Positions 1-7,479 of a stretch of DNA of 41,599 bases are shown here, in pieces; position 1 is the first letter of the stretch, and each line of letters opens with the position of its first letter. The stretch lies in the NCBI GenBank assembly GCA_947452365.1, contig CANGCO010000013.1, positions 1-41,599 of the forward strand, given 5' to 3'. The DNA comes from Caulobacteraceae bacterium. Its GTDB lineage: Bacteria; Pseudomonadota; Alphaproteobacteria; Caulobacterales; Caulobacteraceae. Both the position numbers and the translations under genes were made by a program. The notes below the pieces were generated by a model. It was not told where the DNA came from, did no database searches, and saw nothing but the letters and a program-made list of their open reading frames with translations.

Positions 1-189
1 CTCGGTCATACGCATGGCCCCGTCAAACAGGGCCGGGATCGTGCCCAGCGGATTGACCTCAAGATAGGACCGCTCATGAACCCGCGGCGGAAACGGCATC
101 ATGTGCAGCTGATAGTCTAGCCCAAGCTCCTCGAGCGCCCAAAGCGGACGGAAGGATCGCGCATCATTACAGTGATAGAGCTTAAGCAT
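1..189 (-). CDS. Glutathione S-transferase, N-terminal part (cut by window edge)
   Basis: Reading the minus strand from the ATG at 189-187 gives 63 uninterrupted codons that run off the left edge. The protein starts MLKLYHCNDARSFRP and continues with a segment ending in NPLGTIPALFDG. This is the thioredoxin-fold N-terminal domain of a cytosolic glutathione S-transferase: a short beta strand, a helix that begins after the S/R-rich turn, and the NPLGTIPAL segment whose cis-proline (IPAL) helps bind glutathione. Enzymes of this family conjugate or reduce electrophiles using glutathione. The C-terminal all-helical domain, which sets the substrate, is outside the window, so the subclass cannot be named. 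The gene is divergent from gamma-glutamyltransferase, with about 160 bases between the starts, so the two may share a control region. That link is inference. Confidence 0.85.
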   Translation of the reverse strand, partial: MLKLYHCNDARSFRPLWALEELGLDYQLHMMPFPPRVHERSYLEVNPLGTIPALFDGAMRMTE

Positions 190-349
190 ACCCGGTGTTT
201 CCCAAACTGGTGTTCGGTCACGCGCTTAGCCGAACTTGGCTAATCATAACCGGTTTTGCCAAAATGCCATCCCGTCAGAATTGAAGCCGTGACGACAAGG
301 CTAGGTTGGGTCTAGGGTAGGCCTCTGTTTCAACCGATGGAATGCGTCC

Positions 350-2056
350 ATGTCTCTTGCCACTGTCCTTAAGCCCGTCTTGGTCTCCAGCCTGGTCCTT
401 GGCCTTGGTCTGTCGCCAATCTCGGCGTTTGCCAAACCCAGCAAGGCCCCAGCACCGGTCCTGGCCGCGGGGGCCGTGGCCGCGCCGGACGCGTTTGGCG
501 CAGCAGCCGCCAAGCAGGTTTTGGACAAGGGTGGCAATGCCGTTGATGCCGCGGTCGCCACGGCCTTTGCCCTAGCAGTCACCTATCCTTCGGCCGGCAA
601 TCTGGGCGGCGGCGGCTTTATGACCGTCTGGATGGATGGCAAGCCCTATTTCCTCGATTATCGCGAGCGCGCCCCGGCCAAGGCCTCGCGCGACATGTAT
701 CTGGATGCCAAGGGCGATGTGGTGGAAGGGCTTAGCGTTGTTGGGCCCCTGGCCACGGCAACGCCGGGCACGGTGCGCGGTATGGCCATGGCGCACAAAC
801 GCTTTGGTAAGTTGAGCTGGAAACAGGTTCTCGCCCCCGCAATCGCCTTGGCCCGTGATGGCTTTCTGGTGTCTGAGCGCCTGCAACAGTCGCGTGATGA
901 AAGCGCGCCGGACTATACGGGCAAGACCAATTTTGGCACCTATTACGCGCCCATGACCAAGGGCAAGGTTTTCCGTCAGCCGCAATTGGCGGCCACCTTG
1001 CAGCGCATTGCCGATCAGGGCGATAAGGGCTTTTATGAGGGCAAGACGGCGGACCTAATTGTCGCCCAGATGGGCCGCGGCCCGGTCAAGGGCGTGATCA
1101 CCAAGACTGACTTGGCAAGCTATAAGGCCGTGTGGCGCGAGCCGATCCGCGCCTCTTGGAACGGGTTTGACATCATTACTGCGCCGCCGCCCAGCTCTGG
1201 CGGGATTGCCCTGACCCAGCTTCTGACCATGAAGTCTGATCTTGCCCCGGCTTTTGAGGGCGTGGCGCATAATAGCCCGCAATATATCCACCTGATCGCC
1301 GAGATCGAAAAGCGGGTCTATGCCGACCGGGCGGAATATCTGGGTGATCCCGATTTCGTCAAGGTGCCGGTCGCGGCCCTGATCGATCCAGCCTATCTGG
1401 CGCGCCGGGCCGGTGAGGTAAAGGCCCTGACCCCGTCCGTGCTGGCCTCGGTCCAGCCCGGGATTGAAAAGCCCCAAACTACGCATTTTTCCATTGTCGA
1501 TCGTTGGGGCAATGCGGTGGCCAATACCTATACGCTCAATGGCAGTTATGGCTCCGGCGTGGTGGTCGAGGGCGGCGGCTTCTTGCTGAATGACGAGATG
1601 GACGATTTCTCGGTCAAGCCAGGCGTGCCCAATATTTATGGTGTGGTCGGCGGCGCGGCCAATGCCATTGCCCCGTTCAAGACCCCCTTGTCCTCCATGA
1701 CTCCGACGGTTGTTCTCAAAGACGGCAAGGTGGCCATGGTGGTCGGAACCCCCGGTGGCTCGCGCATTTTTACCTGGGTGTTCCAGGTCATGATCAATGC
1801 CTATGATTTCAAAATGCCGCTCAAGGATGCCGTCTCGGTTCAGCGCTTCCATCACCAGCTTCTGCCTGAAAACCTGATCATGGCCGAAACCTTTGCGCCC
1901 TTGTCAGAACCTGTGGTCAAGGCGCTAGAGGCGCGCGGTTATCGCGTTGATAATACAGGCTGGAGCGGGGATATCGAGGCGATCCAAATCATGGATGGTC
2001 AGCCGATCGCCGCTTCCGATCCGCGCGGCTGGGGCGTATCCATAACCGTGCCCTAG
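350..2056 (+). CDS. ggt: Gamma-glutamyltransferase (periplasmic, self-processing)
   Basis: 568 residues, the usual length for bacterial gamma-glutamyltransferase. The protein starts with a signal peptide (hydrophobic residues about 9-26, likely cut after SAFA), so it acts in the periplasm. There it hydrolyses or transfers the gamma-glutamyl group of glutathione and related amides. Family motifs are clear: GGNAVDAAVA and GNLGGGGF near the N-terminus, then QTTHFSIVD, where Thr377 should be the nucleophile that becomes the first residue of the small subunit after self-cleavage. Further on are NDEMDDF, PLSSMTPT and GTPGGSRI, which form the glutamate-binding and oxyanion region. The ATG at 350 has only a weak upstream GGA. 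It is the only start that keeps the signal peptide. The gene is divergent from a glutathione S-transferase, which fits a role in glutathione turnover. It ends in TAG. Confidence 0.95.
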   Translation: MSLATVLKPVLVSSLVLGLGLSPISAFAKPSKAPAPVLAAGAVAAPDAFGAAAAKQVLDKGGNAVDAAVATAFALAVTYPSAGNLGGGGFMTVWMDGKPYFLDYRERAPAKASRDMYLDAKGDVVEGLSVVGPLATATPGTVRGMAMAHKRFGKLSWKQVLAPAIALARDGFLVSERLQQSRDESAPDYTGKTNFGTYYAPMTKGKVFRQPQLAATLQRIADQGDKGFYEGKTADLIVAQMGRGPVKGVITKTDLASYKAVWREPIRASWNGFDIITAPPPSSGGIALTQLLTMKSDLAPAFEGVAHNSPQYIHLIAEIEKRVYADRAEYLGDPDFVKVPVAALIDPAYLARRAGEVKALTPSVLASVQPGIEKPQTTHFSIVDRWGNAVANTYTLNGSYGSGVVVEGGGFLLNDEMDDFSVKPGVPNIYGVVGGAANAIAPFKTPLSSMTPTVVLKDGKVAMVVGTPGGSRIFTWVFQVMINAYDFKMPLKDAVSVQRFHHQLLPENLIMAETFAPLSEPVVKALEARGYRVDNTGWSGDIEAIQIMDGQPIAASDPRGWGVSITVP

Positions 2057-2132
2057 GAATATGCGTCCGCTTTTGACGTAGGCCTGGGATATATTGGCGG
2101 CCTTGGTGCGACAAACAGGCGGGGAATGACCG

Positions 2133-3383
2133 ATGAGCGGGCAGGCATTATTAATGATGGGCGCGGTTCTGGTGGCGGCGCTGGCCGTGATCTGGGCCTT
2201 TTCAGAGCGGCGGCGGGCGGATCTGGCCAGAGACCATGCCTCTGATCTCGACCGCCAACTGGCCACGGCCCAGGAACGGGGCCGCCTGATGGAGGATGCC
2301 CGCTCAGTCATGGCTGATGCCTTTGCGGCGGTCTCGGCAAAGACAGTCGATCAGGCCAGTGAGGCGTTTTTGAAACGCGCCGAGGCCGATTTTGTCGCCC
2401 GCGAGCAACTGGCCCATGCCCGTATGGAAACCGTCCTGAAGCCCGTGGCGGAAACCCTGGCCAAGTTTGAGGTTCAGGTTCTGGCGATCGAGAAGGTGCG
2501 GGCCGAGGAAACCGGCGGGCTGAAAGAACAGATCTCGGCCTTGATGACGGCGTCGGTCGCGACGCAAGACGAGGCGCGTAAGCTGTCGGCGGCGCTGCGG
2601 CGCGGCGCGGGCGTGCAGGGGCGCTGGGGCGAACAGACCCTGCGCAATGTGCTGGAGGCCGCTGGCCTGCAAAACCGGTTTGATTTTCAAGAACAGTTTT
2701 CGGTCGATACCGAAGAGGGCAGGCGCCGTCCGGACGTCAAGGTCCAGATGCCAGGCGGCGGCGTGTTTGTCATCGATGCCAAGGTCTCGCTCAATGCCTT
2801 TATGGATTCGCTTGAGGCCGCCGATGAGGCCAGTCGCGACGCCGCCATGGCGCGTCATGCGGCCAGCGTCAAGACGCATATGGGCCAGCTTTCGGCCAAG
2901 GCCTATTGGGACCAGTTTGATAATTCGCCCGACTTTGTCGCCATGTTTGTGCCCGGCGACGGCTTCTTGGCCGCAGCCCTAGACCGCATGCCCGATCTGA
3001 TGACCGAGGCCATGGATCGCAAGGTGTTGCTGGTCACACCCACCACCTTGTTTGCCCTGTGTAAGGCCGTGGCCTATGGCTGGCGGATCGAGGAACAGTC
3101 GCGCAATGCCGAGTATATCGCCAAGCTGGGCAAGGAACTTTACAAGCGCGTCTCGGTCATGGGCACCCATGCGGCGGCTCTAGGAAAAGCCCTAGACGGG
3201 GCGGTCTCGCGCTACAACCAGTTTGTCGGCTCGCTCGAGACCCAGGTCCTGACCCAGGCGCGGCGGTTTGAGGACTTGGCGGTTGACCACGAGGGCAAGG
3301 ACATTGCCGCCCTAGAGCCGATCGAGACCTCGGTGCGGCCTGTGACCAAGCTTTTGGCCGATGAGAGCAGCGCTTCGGCCTGA
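2133..3383 (+). CDS. rmuC: DNA recombination protein RmuC
   Basis: 416 residues. The order of parts is that of RmuC: an N-terminal membrane anchor (about residues 5-23), a long charged helical segment likely to form a coiled coil (about 24-155), and then the RmuC domain. The domain shows RWGEQTLRNVLEAAGL (about 164-179), followed by RRPDVKVQMPGGG and FVIDAKVSL. Asp201, Asp215 and Lys217 fit the PD-(D/E)xK nuclease fold proposed for the family. Near the end are PDFVAMFVPGD and EEQSRNAEYIAKLGKELY. RmuC limits recombination between short inverted repeats in E. coli; its biochemical activity is not settled. The ATG at 2133 follows GGCGGGGA. It is separated by about 75 bases from ggt, so co-transcription is possible but not shown. 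Confidence 0.93.
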   Translation: MSGQALLMMGAVLVAALAVIWAFSERRRADLARDHASDLDRQLATAQERGRLMEDARSVMADAFAAVSAKTVDQASEAFLKRAEADFVAREQLAHARMETVLKPVAETLAKFEVQVLAIEKVRAEETGGLKEQISALMTASVATQDEARKLSAALRRGAGVQGRWGEQTLRNVLEAAGLQNRFDFQEQFSVDTEEGRRRPDVKVQMPGGGVFVIDAKVSLNAFMDSLEAADEASRDAAMARHAASVKTHMGQLSAKAYWDQFDNSPDFVAMFVPGDGFLAAALDRMPDLMTEAMDRKVLLVTPTTLFALCKAVAYGWRIEEQSRNAEYIAKLGKELYKRVSVMGTHAAALGKALDGAVSRYNQFVGSLETQVLTQARRFEDLAVDHEGKDIAALEPIETSVRPVTKLLADESSASA

Positions 3384-3516
3384 TGGCGGCCTAGCCCAAG
3401 CTTGAACCCGGCGCAGCGATTAGGGCCGCTAATTGCACGGGCCTTGATCTTGATCAGGGCTTCACCGCCCGGTCGGCGCAATGGTGAGCGCTGGATTTCC
3501 CGCTAATAAGGTTGTT

Positions 3517-3903
3517 ATGGCTGCCTCCGCATCTGCCGGCCCCTCAATGCCGGTCTTATCGATCCCTAGTGACCAGGCCAAGGCCGTTGCCGAATTGGCG
3601 AAACTGGCCCGGCCCAGCACAGCCGGTTCTTTGCAAGGCGATAGTCTGGCAGCCCATGCCCCTGAGGCCCTAGCGCGCTTTCGTAAGGCCTTGGACGGTC
3701 TGGATGATAAGGCCGCCACCGATCTGGTTGCCCTGATCTGGATCGGCCGCGGCGACTTTACGCTATCAGAATGGGACAAGGCGCGAACCGCTGCCAAGGA
3801 TATCGCTAAGGTCAGGCTTGCAGGCTATATTGAGGGCATCCCCTTGGTCAGCGACTATCTCCTCCAGGGCCTGTATCAGGTCGGGGCCATGCCCAAGACC
3901 TAA
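3517..3903 (+). CDS. DUF3775 family protein
   Basis: The C-terminal half matches my memory of the DUF3775 family: ALIWIGRGDF (acidic residue after a GRG turn), then a helix ending in EWDKART, then GYIEGIPLVSDYLLQGL. No function is established for the family, and none can be read from the sequence. It has no signal peptide or membrane segment. The start is uncertain. An in-frame ATG at 3481 has no ribosome binding site, while the ATG at 3517 follows TAAGG by five bases, giving 128 residues, so I prefer 3517. It stands alone between rmuC and the VIT transporter, all on the plus strand. It ends in TAA. Confidence 0.75.
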   Translation: MAASASAGPSMPVLSIPSDQAKAVAELAKLARPSTAGSLQGDSLAAHAPEALARFRKALDGLDDKAATDLVALIWIGRGDFTLSEWDKARTAAKDIAKVRLAGYIEGIPLVSDYLLQGLYQVGAMPKT

Positions 3904-4000
3904 CCCTCAAAACGCATAGCTGCGGTGGTGAGGCAAGATCGCGCATGGACGTGGCATGCGACGAGGGTCAAGATCAGGCGCCTAATCTAGGACCGCAATC

Positions 4001-4702
4001 ATGAGCCGCCTGAACACCCATTTCGAACGTCACCTCGTCGCCCGAATTGGCTGGCTGCGCGCCGCTGTGCTGGGGGCCAATGACGGGATTGTCTCGACTG
4101 CCAGCCTGATTGTCGGGGTCGCGGCGGCAGCGGCCAAGCCGTCGGATATTCTGATTGCGGGCGCTGCGGGCCTCGTCGCGGGGGCCATGTCCATGGCGGC
4201 GGGGGAATATGTCTCGGTCAGCTCGCAATCGGATACGGAAAAAGCCGATCTGGCCCGTGAGCGGCTGGAACTGGCCTCGGATGAGGAGGCTGAGCGACGC
4301 GAGCTTGCGCAAATCTATATGGCCCGCGGCCTTGATGCCGAGACGGCGCAAAAGGTTGCCGTCCAACTCATGGCCAAGGATGCCCTAGGCGCCCATGCCC
4401 GCGAAGAATTAGGTATTTCCGAAATCACAACCGCACGACCAATTCAGGCCGCCCTGACCTCGGCGGCGACCTTTACCACCGGGGCTGCCATGCCGCTGGT
4501 GATCGCGGCGCTTGTGCCGGGGCAAGCCTTGCCGCTGGCCGTGTCGGCGGCTTCCTTGGGCTTTTTGGCGATTCTTGGCATGGTGGGGGCAAGGGCTGGC
4601 GGCGCTGATCCTTGGCGGGCGGCCTTGCGCGTAACCTTTTGGGGCGCCTTGGCCATGGCCCTAACCGCGGGCATAGGCCGTCTGGTTGGCACGGCCATCT
4701 AG
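4001..4702 (+). CDS. VIT1/CCC1-type iron/manganese transporter
   Basis: 233 residues, typical of bacterial VIT/CCC1 (DUF125) proteins. Two N-terminal membrane helices contain the family signature: GANDGIVSTASLIVGV, then AGLVAGAMSMAAGEYVSV. A cytosolic helical hairpin rich in Glu follows (about residues 75-135; EKADLARERLEL and DEEAERRELAQIY), the region that binds metal in the plant homologue. Three C-terminal membrane helices complete the fold. Eukaryotic members move Fe2+ or Mn2+ into vacuoles; in bacteria the probable role is export or detoxification of these metals. The ATG at 4001 follows AGGA by seven bases. The metal specificity cannot be read from the sequence. Confidence 0.92.
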   Translation: MSRLNTHFERHLVARIGWLRAAVLGANDGIVSTASLIVGVAAAAAKPSDILIAGAAGLVAGAMSMAAGEYVSVSSQSDTEKADLARERLELASDEEAERRELAQIYMARGLDAETAQKVAVQLMAKDALGAHAREELGISEITTARPIQAALTSAATFTTGAAMPLVIAALVPGQALPLAVSAASLGFLAILGMVGARAGGADPWRAALRVTFWGALAMALTAGIGRLVGTAI

Positions 4703-4765
4703 CTCATGGCTTGACCGGGCAGGGGGTTCGCGTCCAGTTTCGAACAAACCTGTGAGGCATGCCCG

Positions 4766-6505
4766 ATGAAGACCCAAACCCTAGCCCTATTGGCGGCCCT
4801 TAGCCTCATTGCCCAGCCTAGCCTGGCGGGGTCGGCGCAAGCGCCAGCCGATACAATCTTTTCCGGTGGACCGGTCATCACAATGGACCCCGCCCACCCA
4901 AGGGCCGAGTCGGTGGCGGTTCGCGATGGCCGCATCTTGGCGCTTGGCCGTACAAGGGCGTTGGAAAAGGCCTATGGCGGGGCAAAGACAAGGCGGATTG
5001 ATCTGGCCGGCAAGACCTTGATGCCTGGCTTTATCGATCCCCACTCGCATATCAGTAATTATGTCACCACCTGGGGCCTACCCAGCCTTAGCCCGCCGCC
5101 GGTCGGAGATGTTGCCGCAATTGGCGATATTATTGCCAAGGTTCGGGCCTATATCCAGACCGCCAAGATCCCAGCCGGAACCCTGGTCGTGGCAACCGGC
5201 TATGACGATTCTCTGTTGGCTGAGGGGCGTCATCCAACAGCGGCGGATCTGGATGCGATCTCGGCGGATCATCCGGTCATATTGATTCATGTCTCTGGCC
5301 ACCTGGCCGCGGCCAATACCAAGGCCCTGGCTCTGGTTGGCTATAACCGGGACACGCCAGACCCCAAGGGCGGGGTGATCCGCCGTCTTGCCGATGGCGC
5401 GCCCAGCGGGGTGCTGGAAGAACTGGCCTTGATGCCGTTCCTGCGGCTGATCCCAGCAAAATCCATGGATGAACAGGTTAAGACCTTGGGCGAGGTTCAG
5501 GCCTATTATGCCAGCCTTGGCATTACCACGGCCCAGGATGGCATATCGACCCCTGCGGAGATTGCCCTTCTGCAGGAGGCGGCAAGGCGCAAGGCCCTGA
5601 TTCTAGACGTGGTCGCCTATCCACGCTGGTCGTTTATGAAGGCCATGGCCTGCGACGATAAGGGGGCAAGCCTGGTGCCGCTTAGCGGCGCGCCCTTGCC
5701 GATTGGCGTCTATCAGGACCGGCTGAAGATTGGCGGGGTCAAACTGACCGGCGATGGCTCACCCCAGGGCAAGACCGCCTATCTAACCCAGCCCTATCTG
5801 CATCCTCCGCATGGGCTTGGCGACGATTATCGCGGCTATCCGGTCGCCACGCTCGAGGCGCTCGATCACTGGTATGGCGAGGCCTATCGCTGCAAGGTCC
5901 AGGTGCTGTTTCACGCCAATGGCGATGCGGCGGCCGATTTGATGCTCACCGCTGTGGCAAAGGCCCAGGCCCAATATGGTCAGCAAGACCTTCGCCCGGT
6001 CATGATCCATGCCCAGATGATCCGCCATGACCAGGTCGACGCCATGGCTAGGCTCAAAATCATGCCCAGCTTCTTTACCGAGCACACCTATTTTTGGGGC
6101 GACTGGCACATGAATGAAACCGTTGGCAAGGCGCGCGCCTTTGGCATGAGCCCGACCGGCTATGCCCTATCCAAGGGCGTTCGGTTTACCATTCATACGG
6201 ATGCGCCGGTCCTGCCGCCCAACCATCTGACCGCGATCTGGACCGCGGTAAACCGGGTCAGCCGGTCTGGCGTTGTGGTGGGCCCCGATGAGCGGATTTC
6301 GGTGATGGAGGCGCTCAAGGCCGTGACCCTAAATGCCGCCTATCAGTATAAGGAAGAAGACCAAAAGGGCTCGATCAGCCCCGGCAAACGCGCCGACCTG
6401 ATCATACTTGACCAAAACCCTCTGAGTGTTGATCCGCTGACCTTGAAGGATATTAAGGTGGTCCAGACCTTCAAGGACGGCCAGTCGATTTACACTGCGC
6501 CCTAG
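4766..6505 (+). CDS. Exported amidohydrolase, YtcJ type
   Basis: 579 residues with an N-terminal signal peptide (MKTQTLALLAALSLIAQPSLAG), so probably periplasmic. It belongs to the YtcJ-like branch of the metal-dependent amidohydrolases. The short N-terminal beta sandwich ends in the metal-binding motif GFIDPHSH (His93 and His95). A Lys-containing strand (GGVKLTGDGSPQGKTAYL), HANGDAAADL, MIHAQM, and HTDAPVLPPN with its metal-binding Asp follow. The C-terminal GSISPGKRADLIILDQNPL is standard for the superfamily. The substrate is not predictable; relatives are annotated as N-substituted formamide deformylase or only as amidohydrolase. The gene is 63 bases after the VIT transporter and ends in TAG, just before a palindromic repeat cluster. 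Confidence 0.92.
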   Translation: MKTQTLALLAALSLIAQPSLAGSAQAPADTIFSGGPVITMDPAHPRAESVAVRDGRILALGRTRALEKAYGGAKTRRIDLAGKTLMPGFIDPHSHISNYVTTWGLPSLSPPPVGDVAAIGDIIAKVRAYIQTAKIPAGTLVVATGYDDSLLAEGRHPTAADLDAISADHPVILIHVSGHLAAANTKALALVGYNRDTPDPKGGVIRRLADGAPSGVLEELALMPFLRLIPAKSMDEQVKTLGEVQAYYASLGITTAQDGISTPAEIALLQEAARRKALILDVVAYPRWSFMKAMACDDKGASLVPLSGAPLPIGVYQDRLKIGGVKLTGDGSPQGKTAYLTQPYLHPPHGLGDDYRGYPVATLEALDHWYGEAYRCKVQVLFHANGDAAADLMLTAVAKAQAQYGQQDLRPVMIHAQMIRHDQVDAMARLKIMPSFFTEHTYFWGDWHMNETVGKARAFGMSPTGYALSKGVRFTIHTDAPVLPPNHLTAIWTAVNRVSRSGVVVGPDERISVMEALKAVTLNAAYQYKEEDQKGSISPGKRADLIILDQNPLSVDPLTLKDIKVVQTFKDGQSIYTAP

Positions 6506-6510
6506 ATAGC

Positions 6511-6675
6511 CCCCTCCACCCCTTCGGGGTACCCCCTCCCCCGGTGGGGGAGGATTAAGACTGCCCTAAATCTTCCCCCCTAGGGGGAAGTCCCGGCGAA
6601 GCCGGGGAAGGGGGCGGGGTCGGTGCAGGCCTCCTCCACCCCGTCGGGGTATCCCCTCCCAAAGGGGGAGGATTA
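6511..6675. repeat. Cluster of GC-rich palindromic repeats between convergent genes
   Basis: Two near-copies of one element lie at 6511-6557 and 6631-6675. Each begins CTCCACCCC, has a TCGGGG hairpin arm, then CCCCTCCC, a short loop and GGGGGAGGATTA. Between them are two further palindromes: CTTCCCCCCTAGGGGGAAG (about 6571-6589) and CCCGGCGAAGCCGGG (6592-6606). Elements of this general look are scattered in intergenic spaces of many alphaproteobacteria. Here they sit exactly between the end of the plus-strand amidohydrolase and the end of the minus-strand kinase. The stop codon of the kinase (TTA at 6673-6675 on the plus strand) lies in the last bases of the second copy. They may act as two-way transcription terminators or mRNA 3' protectors; this is inference. 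Confidence 0.8.
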
Positions 6676-7479
6676 TTCGGAAATACTCGTCAATTGCCGG
6701 TTTGCCCCAAGTGCGGCAATGGCGGTCGCGGCAACGCCGCCCTTGAGCATGTGCTGGGTTAGGCGCTGATAATGGGCGACAAATTGGCTTAAGGCTTGGC
6801 GGCGCTCTGGCGGCAGGTCTGAGGGTGCCATGCCCAATAGCCCGGCCTCCTGTTCGCAGCGCCAGTCTAGCACGACTCCAAAGTCAGGGGCGCGCAAGAA
6901 CAATAGGGCGTCCAACTGAGCAAAAAGGTGTTGGTAGCTATCGGCAAGGACAGTGTTCCAGTGCCGACGCCAGACGCCTTGCGGATCATGTTCAGCCTCC
7001 AGACTATTGACCGGCCTAACCAGGGCCTCAGCGGCGATCGAACCTGCGCCCATGCACCAGCCCTCGATCAGAATGGCGCTGGGCCGGCCCTCAAAGACGG
7101 GCCATTCCGCCCTCGGCAGACGATCATCCGCCAGCTTATCAAAGGTGGGCAGGGCTGTGTAATCCTTGGGCCCAGCCTGGCTTAAGGTCTTCACGACCTC
7201 TTCGAGAAGGCTTAAGTCGTGACTGCCCGGCGCGCCGCGCACGGCAAACAGGGGGTGCACGGCCCTTGCCATAGCGAGGCGCTCGGCCTTGGTGCGATAG
7301 ACATCATCCAGTGACAGGCTGACCGCGCCAAAGGCCTTGGCTGCGGCCTTGGCTAGGGTGGACTTGCCGCTGGCCTGAGATCCGCCAATGCCAATCAGCG
7401 GAACGGGATGGTTTTGGCTTTTCGCGGTGATCCAGCCCTGGATCAGGCCCATCAATTGTGGGTCGGGGTCACTCTTCAT
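6673..7479 (-). CDS. P-loop kinase, D-glycerate 3-kinase-like
   Basis: About 268 residues from the ATG at 7479. The Walker A motif is GGSQASGKST (residues 32-41). The following LSLDDVYRT, the HPLFAVRGAPGSHD segment, the FDKLADDR segment and the ILIEGWCMG strand are typical of the D-glycerate 3-kinase/Tda10/YggC group of P-loop kinases. Members of this group phosphorylate D-glycerate or an unknown small molecule with ATP in the cytoplasm. The start is uncertain. The ATG at 7479 overlaps the end of the DUF885 gene by 11 bases. An ATG at 7503 has no ribosome binding site. A TTG at 7521 has GGAGG six bases upstream and would add 14 residues. Close overlap with the DUF885 gene says they are translated from one message. 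The stop codon lies in the palindromic repeat. Confidence 0.83.
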   Translation of the reverse strand: MKSDPDPQLMGLIQGWITAKSQNHPVPLIGIGGSQASGKSTLAKAAAKAFGAVSLSLDDVYRTKAERLAMARAVHPLFAVRGAPGSHDLSLLEEVVKTLSQAGPKDYTALPTFDKLADDRLPRAEWPVFEGRPSAILIEGWCMGAGSIAAEALVRPVNSLEAEHDPQGVWRRHWNTVLADSYQHLFAQLDALLFLRAPDFGVVLDWRCEQEAGLLGMAPSDLPPERRQALSQFVAHYQRLTQHMLKGGVAATAIAALGANRQLTSISE

